Shown one piece after another: positions 1 through 5,331 of a stretch of DNA of 5,331 nt. The stretch covers positions 1 to 5,331 of the forward strand of contig JAGRNM010000111.1 in the NCBI GenBank assembly GCA_020440745.1. Direction: 5' to 3'. Numbering within the stretch: the stretch's first letter is position 1; each line of letters opens with the position of its first letter. The notes beneath the pieces are model-generated. The model was not told where the DNA came from and did not search any database. It saw only the letters and a list, made by a program, of their open reading frames with translations. The position numbers and the translations under genes are program-made. This DNA comes from Deltaproteobacteria bacterium. GTDB taxonomy: Bacteria; UBA10199; DSSB01.

Positions 1-1026
1 ACAAAGCAAGGGCTTTTGGTTAAGGGCAAAATAGCGCTTGATCCAAGCACCCAAAACAAAACGCAAATCTGCAGAAGAACAATCCAAAGCCCAAGTCTGT
101 CCACTAAGCATCAACTGACGAAACAAACGCACCCACTCTAGATTTTGGGTAAGATCCTCCAATTGAGGAGGTAAACTTGGAGAGGCTTCTTGTGGAAACA
201 ACTTAAAAAAGGCCTGAGTAAAGTCCCTAGGAAAAAGCTCTCCTTGAGGATCTAAAAATTTTTTCAAAAAACCCTCTACTTTGTTTCCTAAACGAAGACT
301 AGTTAACTTGGCCAAAGTTTGAGAAGGACTTAAAGGAGGAGCGCCCAAAGCCAATAAAAGCCAAGTAGCCACACAAAAACGATCTTGAGCAAAAGTTTTT
401 TCTAAACCTCCCAATCCTAGTCCTACCTGTTTGGACCAAGCTTCTTCCTTCGTAGTTCCTTCGGAAAAAAGGGCTAACATAGGATCGGTCACTTTGAGTT
501 TTCCCTCAGAATCCACCCAAAGATTTTCTGGAGTCAGTGCCCCATGACCACGACCTAAGGAAGCTAAATAATCCCACACTAAAAAAAGTTGAGAGATCCA
601 AAAAAGCTTTTTTTGACTCTCAGAGGTTTCTTGCAAGGCCTGGAACAAAGGCTTGCCCTCTACCCAGGGTCTTTGGATCCAAAAACAAGCTTCCTCTTCT
701 CCATAATCGCTTAAGGAAATTAAGTTGGGATGGCAGAGCTTTGCCAAATCCTTAAACCAAACCTCTCCTAGCTCTCGATGGCGAGCGCTATATTCCGGCT
801 TCCAAAGACGACGATAGCTAGAGCCTCCTCCAGCCTTTTTAAGCAAAAAGCTCTGGTGGCTCTCCGTTTCTATCAGGAGACTCTGGTTTGGCTGAGGAGA
901 AGGGCTAGAACTTACTTCCAAACCTTCCAAATTTTGAGAAATCGGCTCCTCTGAAGGAAGTTCTTCCTCTAAGCCCCCTAAGTCCTCTAGTTCCTTTAAT
1001 AAATTTTCGTCGTCTTTTTGGCTCAC
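1..1026 (-). CDS. Divergent Ser/Thr protein kinase-like protein, probable pseudokinase (3' end outside window)
   Basis: The minus-strand frame stays open from an in-frame TGA at 1039-1041 to the left edge, giving 342 visible codons from a GTG at 1024-1026; the C-terminus is missing. Residues 1-60 are an acidic, low-complexity leader. A kinase-like fold follows: AGGGSSYRR near residues 65-73 resembles a degenerate glycine loop, K76 in LWKPEY may be the beta-3 lysine, and CHPNLISLSDYG (from residue 98) matches the usual HPNIVxLxDxG block. The catalytic loop reads GHGALTPEN (H161 to N168), where active kinases have HRDLKPEN, so the catalytic Asp is Ala. The metal-binding motif is TDPM (D181), with DFG changed to DPM. 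Asn168 and Asp181 are kept. QDRFCVATWLLLALG resembles the later helix F region. I infer a pseudokinase acting as a scaffold or nucleotide sensor. The partner and substrate are unknown. It is divergent from the bolA cluster. The GTG start lacks a convincing ribosome site, so the exact N-terminus is uncertain. Confidence 0.8.
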   Translation of the reverse strand, partial: MSQKDDENLLKELEDLGGLEEELPSEEPISQNLEGLEVSSSPSPQPNQSLLIETESHQSFLLKKAGGGSSYRRLWKPEYSARHRELGEVWFKDLAKLCHPNLISLSDYGEEEACFWIQRPWVEGKPLFQALQETSESQKKLFWISQLFLVWDYLASLGRGHGALTPENLWVDSEGKLKVTDPMLALFSEGTTKEEAWSKQVGLGLGGLEKTFAQDRFCVATWLLLALGAPPLSPSQTLAKLTSLRLGNKVEGFLKKFLDPQGELFPRDFTQAFFKLFPQEASPSLPPQLEDLTQNLEWVRLFRQLMLSGQTWALDCSSADLRFVLGAWIKRYFALNQKPLLC

Positions 1027-1087
1027 CTTATCAGGATTTCATAAAGATGGAGGAAATACAATGAGAGAGATGCTCTTGATCTTTTAA

Positions 1088-1107
1088 CCGTTTTAGAGCT
1101 AAAAGGG
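1088..1107. promoter_or_regulatory. Near-perfect 20-bp dyad in the divergent intergenic region, possible operator
   Basis: Two 9-base arms, CCGTTTTAG and CTAAAAGGG, are inverted repeats with one mismatch, separated by the dinucleotide AG. The core TTTTAG-AG-CTAAAA (1091-1104) is perfect. A 2-nt gap is too tight for an RNA hairpin loop, so a dimeric DNA-binding protein site is the more natural reading. It lies between the divergent kinase-like gene and bolA, where a shared operator would be expected. No convincing -35/-10 pair was found on either strand nearby, so the regulatory role is inferred from symmetry and position only. Confidence 0.3.
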
Positions 1108-1153
1108 GGAGCAAAATTTAGTCATTAAGTAAGCTAATTTAAAGGGAAAATCT

Positions 1154-1402
1154 ATGATGCAAGCTAGTGAAATACAAAAAAAACTTGAAAGTGCCCTTTC
1201 TAAGAGCGAAGTTATCGTTCAAGACCTAACCGGCACCATGGATCACTTCCAAGTCTTAGCTATTAGTCCAGACTTTGAAGGTAAAACCATGATCGAGCAA
1301 CACCAAATGATCTATGCCGCCCTAGGGGATGCCATGAAAGAGGCTATCCATGCCTTAAGCATCAAAAGTTACACACCCGAAGAATGGAAAAGTGGCAATT
1401 AA
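1154..1402 (+). CDS. bolA: BolA-family protein, IbaG-like
   Basis: An 82-residue protein of normal BolA-family length. BolA-type proteins are small cytoplasmic alpha/beta proteins that bind CGFS glutaredoxins through a shared [2Fe-2S] cluster and act in iron-sulfur trafficking or iron-linked regulation. The core DHFQVLAISPDFEGKT (residues 30-45) and the ending HALSIKSYTPEEW (66-78) match the family. The ending is closest to the IbaG (YrbA) type, which carries HAVSIKAYTPAEW in E. coli. His50 in EQHQMIYAAL occupies the helix position where BolA proteins often have a cluster-ligating His. AAAGGG at 1141-1146 is a plausible ribosome site 7 nt before the ATG. A second ATG directly follows at 1157 and cannot be excluded as the start. 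The gene is first in a same-strand cluster with the glutaredoxin, its expected partner. Confidence 0.93.
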   Translation: MMQASEIQKKLESALSKSEVIVQDLTGTMDHFQVLAISPDFEGKTMIEQHQMIYAALGDAMKEAIHALSIKSYTPEEWKSGN

Positions 1403-1469
1403 AGTAAAAACTAAAATAAAAACTTAATTAAAACTTAAAACGATTTAAATTTTAAACTATCAACCAATT

Positions 1470-1474
1470 GAGGA
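1470..1474 (+). promoter_or_regulatory. Ribosome binding site of the glutaredoxin gene
   Basis: GAGGA lies 4 nt before the ATG at 1479 and is a good Shine-Dalgarno core at slightly short spacing. It supports independent translation of the glutaredoxin after the 76-bp AT-rich gap that follows bolA. That gap (1403-1478) is dominated by A-runs and two copies of AAAACTTAA, with no clear promoter or terminator. Confidence 0.65.
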
Positions 1475-1478
1475 CCTA

Positions 1479-1793
1479 ATGAGTGTTCACGATAAAATAG
1501 CCCAACAAATTAAAGACAACCAGATTTTAATCTACATGAAAGGCACGCCAGAATTCCCCCAGTGTGGCTTTAGCGCTGCTGTGGTTGAAGTGTTTAATCA
1601 AATGGGCAAGCCCTACGCAACCGTCAATGTCCTAGAAGACATGGAAATCCGAGAAGGTATTAAAAGTTTTTCTAATTGGCCGACGATTCCCCAAATTTAT
1701 ATTCAGGGAAAATTTATTGGCGGCTGTGATATTGTCAGAGAAATGTATACCAGGGGTCAACTCCAACCCTTGGTGGAGGCTGCGATATCCTAA
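1479..1793 (+). CDS. grxD: Monothiol glutaredoxin, CGFS type (Grx4/GrxD)
   Basis: A 104-residue single-domain glutaredoxin, the normal length for bacterial Grx4. These proteins bind a [2Fe-2S] cluster with glutathione and pass it to targets or to BolA proteins; they are poor general disulfide reductants. The hallmark CGFS active site is at residues 29-32, preceded by the YMKGTPEFPQ loop. The glutathione-binding WPTIPQIYI block starts at 67, and GGCDIV (81-86) completes the family pattern. Cys29 is the cluster and glutathione ligand expected from the family. The start is supported by the GAGGA site just upstream and by the family-typical N-terminus. It sits between bolA, a known physical partner family, and the helicase, which begins 3 nt after its stop codon, so the three genes are likely co-transcribed. 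The identification is very secure; the in vivo targets cannot be read from sequence. Confidence 0.97.
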   Translation: MSVHDKIAQQIKDNQILIYMKGTPEFPQCGFSAAVVEVFNQMGKPYATVNVLEDMEIREGIKSFSNWPTIPQIYIQGKFIGGCDIVREMYTRGQLQPLVEAAIS

Positions 1794-1796
1794 AAC

Positions 1797-2999
1797 ATGG
1801 AAATTTTGGAGCAACAAAGCTTTAGTAGCCTTGGCTTAAGCGATTCTCTTTTACAGATACTCGCCTCCCAAGGTTTTGAACACCCTACCCCTATTCAAGC
1901 TCAAGCCATTCCTCCGGCCTTACAGGGTCAGGATATCTTAGGCTGTGCTCAAACCGGCACGGGTAAGACATTGGCCTTTGGGCTGCCTTTGCTACAAAAA
2001 CTTGCCGGCCAAAAAGGACCGCAAGCCCTTATTTTATGCCCAACTCGAGAAATAGCCCTCCAATCCCAAGAAGTTTTAAACAAGTTTAGTGAAACCTTAA
2101 AGGTAGAGTCCCTAGCCCTCATCGGTGGCCGCGGTATTGTTGGACAGGCCAAAGGCATTAAAAAAAATCCCGCCATTTTAGTAGCCACTCCCGGCAGGCT
2201 CTTAGATCATGCCCATCGCAAAAATCTTAACCTAAAAGACTTTCGCTACTGTGTTTTGGATGAAGCAGACCATATGTTTGACCTAGGCTTTTTGCCTCAA
2301 GTAAGAGAAATCGTCTCCAAGCTTCCTAAGTCCAGACAAACCCTAATGTTTAGTGCCACCTTTCCTACAGAAATCGAAAGACTAGCCCGGACTTTTTTAA
2401 AAAATCCCATCAAAATCACCGTAGCCCCTCCAGGTACCGCGGCCGAGCGCATTGATCACAGCCTTTATTTAGTCGATAGCAGCCAAAAAAGAGACGCCAT
2501 TGTTAAGCTCTTAGAGGAAGAAACCGAATCCACCTTGATCTTTACTCGTACCAAACTGGATGCCGAATGGCTTTATCGCCTTTTAGAAAAAAAGGGCCAT
2601 GCTGTCCACGCATTGCACTCCGACCGCAGCCAAAGCGAGCGTATCGCCACTCTAAAAAAGTTTAAAGAAGGCGAATACAATATGCTAGTGGCCACCGACG
2701 TAATGGCCCGAGGCATTGACATCGCAGGCATTGGTCACGTCATTAATTACGATATTCCTCAAAACCCTGACGATTATATTCACCGCGTTGGCCGCACTGC
2801 CAGGGCTCAGGCCTCGGGCAAGGCCAGCACCTTAGCTATTTGGAGAGATAAAAGTTACATTGAAGCTATTGAAAAAATCCTAGGATCCCCTATTCCTCGT
2901 AAAACCTTAGAAGGTATTTTAGAACATAAAGAAGTCAAAAAAGCTCCCCCCGCCTTTGGCCGAATAGGCAAAAAAGGGGCGCGAGTACGTTTAAGATAA
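1797..2999 (+). CDS. DEAD-box ATP-dependent RNA helicase, RhlE-like
   Basis: A 400-residue cytoplasmic helicase that uses ATP to open short RNA duplexes or remodel RNA-protein complexes. All family motifs are present in order: Q motif GFEHPTPIQ (26-34), Walker A AQTGTGKT (51-58), PTREIA (82-87), GG (110-111), TPGR (131-134), DEAD (155-158), SAT (186-188), LIFTRTK (247-253), ATDVMARGIDI (299-309) and HRVGRTAR (329-336). The core is intact, so it should be active. The segment LHSDRSQ (273-279) has Ser where many relatives have Gly. The tail after about residue 365 is short and basic, ending KKGARVRLR; there is no DbpA-type RNA-binding domain, which favours an RhlE-like assignment. The ATG is 3 nt after the glutaredoxin stop, and the nearest strong purine run (GGTGGAGG) is about 18 nt upstream, so initiation probably depends on translational coupling. 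Roles such as cold adaptation or ribosome assembly are family knowledge, not visible here. Confidence 0.95.
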   Translation: MEILEQQSFSSLGLSDSLLQILASQGFEHPTPIQAQAIPPALQGQDILGCAQTGTGKTLAFGLPLLQKLAGQKGPQALILCPTREIALQSQEVLNKFSETLKVESLALIGGRGIVGQAKGIKKNPAILVATPGRLLDHAHRKNLNLKDFRYCVLDEADHMFDLGFLPQVREIVSKLPKSRQTLMFSATFPTEIERLARTFLKNPIKITVAPPGTAAERIDHSLYLVDSSQKRDAIVKLLEEETESTLIFTRTKLDAEWLYRLLEKKGHAVHALHSDRSQSERIATLKKFKEGEYNMLVATDVMARGIDIAGIGHVINYDIPQNPDDYIHRVGRTARAQASGKASTLAIWRDKSYIEAIEKILGSPIPRKTLEGILEHKEVKKAPPAFGRIGKKGARVRLR

Positions 3000-3013
3000 G
3001 CTTAAAAAATGAT

Positions 3014-3043
3014 TTAAAACTGCAAAGACTTTTTAATTTTTTT
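3014..3043 (+). terminator. Weak AT-only terminator candidate after the helicase gene
   Basis: TTAAAA (3014-3019) can pair with TTTTAA (3031-3036) across an 11-nt loop, directly followed by seven T residues (3037-3043). The stem has no G-C pairs, so its stability is poor. Position and T-tract fit an intrinsic terminator separating the bolA cluster from the next unit, but read-through is quite possible. Confidence 0.2.
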
Positions 3044-3126
3044 CCTCGTGCTTTTGTCTTTATCCTAAGTTAGAATTTTTCATCCTCTAAGCAGTCAGTA
3101 AAAAAATTAAAATACTATCCTTTTAA

Positions 3127-3978
3127 ATGAAATTAAAATCGCTAAGTCAACAAGATCCCAGACTTTATCAGATCTTGATCTTAAGTACACTTTTGATCAT
3201 TGGATTTTTCTTTTATGACTTCCCATTACAAATCCAAGGGGCACTTGTATTAATTGGCACGGCTTTATTGACAGAAGTTGTACTAGCCAAACTCACTAAA
3301 AAAAAGTCCATGAGCCTACAAAGCGCTCTGATTAGCTCCCTGTCCTTAATTCTTTTATTAAGGAGTTCTCACCTAGCTATTTTAAGCCTAGCCGCTTTTT
3401 TAAGCATCGCCTCTAAGTTTTTTTTAAGAATAGACGGACAACATTTTTTTAATCCCACCAATCTAGGCATTGTCCTGACAACCTGGCTCTTTGATAGCGC
3501 CTGGATTAGCCCTGGACAATGGGGCAGTCTTTTTTGGATGGCGCTTTTTTTAACTGCCAGTGGTTTATGGGTCAGCGGCAAGGCCGCCCGTTGGGATGTG
3601 GCCTTAATGTTTTTAATAGGCTATAGCATCTTAAGCTTTGGCAGGGCCTTTTATTTAGGAGATCCCTGGACCATCCCGTGGCATAACTTGCAAAACGGAG
3701 CTTTATTAATTTTTAGCTTTTTTATGATTACTGATCCTAGGACTACCCCTAACACCACTTTAGGTCGGGGCTTTTTTGTGGGTCTTTTATTAATCTTAAC
3801 CGCAAGACTACAGTGGCATTTTTTTAGGCCCCAAGCTTTCTTAGAGGCGCTTTTTTTAATTGCCTGGATGACTCCCATCCTTAATCGCATTTTTAAAACA
3901 AAATCTAAAAATCAACAATCCCCTCACTTAGGAGAAAACTTATGTTCCGCAAAAATCTCTTCTTGCTCTATAGTCTAG
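3127..3978 (+). CDS. RnfD/NqrB-family integral membrane protein, orphan, lacking the flavin-attachment motif
   Basis: A 283-residue, very hydrophobic protein with about nine or ten predicted membrane segments, starting near residues 15, 37, 65, 82, 112, 133, 158, 190, 213 and 236. Two blocks identify the RnfD/NqrB family: HFFNPTNLGIV (106-116), which matches the FNPAMVGY-type motif of RnfD, and SFFMITDPRTTP (197-208), which matches the FFMATDPVTSP block. In RnfD and NqrB an SGAT motif carries covalent FMN on Thr. No such motif exists here; the loop before WGSLFWMAL (132-140) is short. The protein may therefore lack that cofactor. No other rnf or nqr gene is in the window. An in-frame TAA at 3124-3126 fixes the start at or after 3127, and no Shine-Dalgarno sequence precedes it. 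The last 37 nt overlap the next gene, so the two are coupled. Family is fairly certain; function as an electron-transport subunit is doubtful and unknown. Confidence 0.82.
   Translation: MKLKSLSQQDPRLYQILILSTLLIIGFFFYDFPLQIQGALVLIGTALLTEVVLAKLTKKKSMSLQSALISSLSLILLLRSSHLAILSLAAFLSIASKFFLRIDGQHFFNPTNLGIVLTTWLFDSAWISPGQWGSLFWMALFLTASGLWVSGKAARWDVALMFLIGYSILSFGRAFYLGDPWTIPWHNLQNGALLIFSFFMITDPRTTPNTTLGRGFFVGLLLILTARLQWHFFRPQAFLEALFLIAWMTPILNRIFKTKSKNQQSPHLGENLCSAKISSCSIV
3930..3934 (+). promoter_or_regulatory. Ribosome binding site of the DUF2330 gene, inside the upstream gene
   Basis: AGGAG stands 7 nt before the ATG at 3942, an ideal spacing. It fixes the start of the DUF2330 protein and places its ribosome site within the last 50 nt of the RnfD-like gene, so the two genes are read from one message. 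It contrasts with the RnfD-like gene, which has no such site. Confidence 0.8.
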
Positions 3979-5331
3979 GGCTTTTTGCCTTAAGCTTATT
4001 GGGCTTAAACGGAAAAGCCCAAGCCTTTTGCGGATTTTATGTTGCTAAAGCAGATACCAAGCTTTTTAACCAAGCTTCTAAAGTGGTTTTAGTCAGAGAC
4101 GAAGACCGCACCGTCATCACCATGGTAAGTGATTATCAAGGAGAAACTAAAGACTTTGCCATGGTAGTGCCCGTGCCAAGTGTTTTGCAAAAAAATCAAA
4201 TCCACGTCACCGAGAATAAAATCATCGATCACTTAGACGCCTACACCGCCCCCCGTTTAGTAGAATACTTTGATGAAGACCCCTGCCAAGTAAGAAGATA
4301 TGAAACAATGGAGTTAGGGAGTTTACCCATGGCGGCCAGTAGCTTGTCCGACAAAGAAACTCGCAACAAGACACTAGGAGTCACTATCGAAGCCTCCTAC
4401 ACCGTGGGTGAATACGATATCTTGATTTTAAGTGCTAAAGAAAGCCAAGGACTAGAAACCTGGTTAAAAGAGAATGGTTACAAAGTTCCAGAAGGAGCTT
4501 CTGAGGTTTTACAGAGCTACCTCAAACAAGACATGAAATTTTTTGTGGCCAAAGTTAATCTAAAAGAAAAAACCAAGCTGGGCACAAGCTATCTAAGACC
4601 TTTACAAATGGCTTTTGAAAGCAAAAAATTTATGCTTCCCATCAGACTTGGGACCGTCAATGCCAAAGACAAACAAGAGCTTTTCATTTTTGCACTAAGT
4701 CGCAAAGGCCGAGTCGAATCTACCAATTATCGCACTATTAAAATTCCTAGCGGACAAGAAATTCCCCTCTATATTGAAAAAGAGTTTGGGTCTTTTTATA
4801 AAGCCATGTTTGAAACCGCTAATCAAAAAGAAAGTAGTCCCAGTGTCTTTTTAGAATACGCTTGGGATATGGCTTGGTGTGATCCCTGTGCGGCTGATCC
4901 TTTAAGTAAAGACGAGTTAAGAGAGCTTGGTGTTTTTTGGGTGGAACCCAATTCCCCCAAGCCTCAAGGAAGAATTTTACCCATTAGTGGTGCTCAAGAT
5001 GTTTTTGTCACCAGACTTCACGTTAGTTACGATCAAAAGACTTTTCCTGAAGACCTAAAATTTCAGACCACCGGTGACCGAGAAAACTTTCAAGGGCGTT
5101 ACGTCTTAAGACACCCTTGGGAAGGAAAAACTAGCGAATGCCAAGAAGCAAAAAAATATTTTAAAGACCTTCCCAAACGTTTTGAACAAGAAGCGCAAAA
5201 CCTAGCCAAATTAACCCGTTGGGATATTCATGAAATCCGAAACCAGATGGCTGCAAAAGGGCAAAGCTTTAAAATGGAAAAAAATAAAAATTGGTGGGAA
5301 GATTTATGGAAAGGTGAAGATGAAAAAAAGC
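3942..5331 (+). CDS. Exported DUF2330 domain protein (3' end outside window)
   Basis: The open frame runs off the right edge with 463 visible residues. A strong AGGAG site supports this ATG. The N-terminus is a Sec signal peptide: basic FRKN, a hydrophobic stretch at residues 6-22, and a likely cut after AQA (26-28), which leaves a mature protein starting FCGFYVAKAD. That start, DFAMVVPVPSVL (71-82), HLDAYTAPRLVEYFDEDPC (97-115), and later FVTRLHVSYD with FPEDLKF and GRYVLRHPW, are conserved blocks I recognise from DUF2330 proteins. Cysteines are at 30, 115, 313, 316 and 400; 313-316 form a CDPC (CxxC) motif after WDMAW. These may form disulfides or bind a metal in the periplasm, which is inference. 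The family has no established function. The gene overlaps the RnfD-like membrane gene by 37 nt, so a joint job at the membrane is plausible. No membrane anchor other than the signal peptide is visible. Confidence 0.88.
   Translation, partial: MFRKNLFLLYSLGLFALSLLGLNGKAQAFCGFYVAKADTKLFNQASKVVLVRDEDRTVITMVSDYQGETKDFAMVVPVPSVLQKNQIHVTENKIIDHLDAYTAPRLVEYFDEDPCQVRRYETMELGSLPMAASSLSDKETRNKTLGVTIEASYTVGEYDILILSAKESQGLETWLKENGYKVPEGASEVLQSYLKQDMKFFVAKVNLKEKTKLGTSYLRPLQMAFESKKFMLPIRLGTVNAKDKQELFIFALSRKGRVESTNYRTIKIPSGQEIPLYIEKEFGSFYKAMFETANQKESSPSVFLEYAWDMAWCDPCAADPLSKDELRELGVFWVEPNSPKPQGRILPISGAQDVFVTRLHVSYDQKTFPEDLKFQTTGDRENFQGRYVLRHPWEGKTSECQEAKKYFKDLPKRFEQEAQNLAKLTRWDIHEIRNQMAAKGQSFKMEKNKNWWEDLWKGEDEKK

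Noticed and set aside
537..755. Plus-strand 72-residue open frame
   Set aside because: It lies antisense inside the kinase-like gene, whose frame shows clear family motifs. The peptide has no recognisable domain and no good ribosome site.
1031..1042. Three-codon minus-strand leader ORF (ATG AAA TCC TGA) before the kinase-like gene
   Set aside because: It has no ribosome site and is too short to separate from chance.
1090..1101. GTTTTAGAGCTA, identical to the start of the S. pyogenes type II CRISPR repeat
   Set aside because: It occurs once, there is no second repeat, spacer spacing or cas gene, and it is explained by the local dyad. The match is coincidental.
1403..1478. AT-rich gap with repeated AAAACTTAA as a possible iteron or promoter
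   Set aside because: There are only two imperfect copies in low-complexity sequence, and the -10-like TAAACT lacks any -35 at proper spacing.
1632..2188. Minus-strand open frames at 1632-1817 and 1949-2188
   Set aside because: They are opposite the conserved glutaredoxin and helicase coding sequences and show no domain features.
3369..3890. Minus-strand open frames at 3369-3581 and 3651-3890
   Set aside because: They are Lys-rich antisense shadows of the Phe/Leu-rich membrane protein gene.

Overview
The window comes from a moderately AT-rich bacterium, probably Gram-negative. The evidence is an IbaG-like BolA protein next to a CGFS monothiol glutaredoxin, a Sec-type signal peptide ending in AQA, and a DUF2330 protein. 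A Ser/Thr-kinase-like gene and a DUF2330 gene in one window would fit a deltaproteobacterial, myxobacterial or Bdellovibrio-like lineage. That placement is inference from gene content only and is weak.

Layout. (1) Positions 1-1026, minus strand: a long open frame that runs off the left edge. It encodes a divergent protein-kinase-fold protein whose HRD catalytic motif reads HGA and whose DFG reads DPM, so it looks like a pseudokinase. (2) Positions 1027-1153: a short divergent intergenic region holding a near-perfect 20-bp dyad (1088-1107), a possible operator. (3) Positions 1154-2999, plus strand: a compact cluster of a BolA-family protein, a CGFS glutaredoxin (Grx4/GrxD) and an RhlE-like DEAD-box RNA helicase. 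The first two are the well-known [2Fe-2S] partner pair. The helicase starts 3 nt after the glutaredoxin stop and is probably co-expressed. (4) Positions 3000-3126: an AT-rich gap with a weak terminator candidate. (5) Positions 3127-5331, plus strand: an orphan RnfD/NqrB-like membrane protein that overlaps by 37 nt a secreted DUF2330 protein, which runs off the right edge.

How the genes fit together. BolA and Grx4 suggest iron-sulfur trafficking or iron/redox sensing, and the helicase suggests RNA remodelling in the same transcript. The second unit is the most likely undescribed system here. An RnfD-like membrane subunit, without any visible flavinylation motif and without other Rnf genes in the window, is translationally coupled to an exported protein with a CxxC motif and three other cysteines. 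This points to a membrane/periplasm module of unknown function, perhaps redox-related. No RNA genes, mobile elements, CRISPR arrays or attachment sites were seen.
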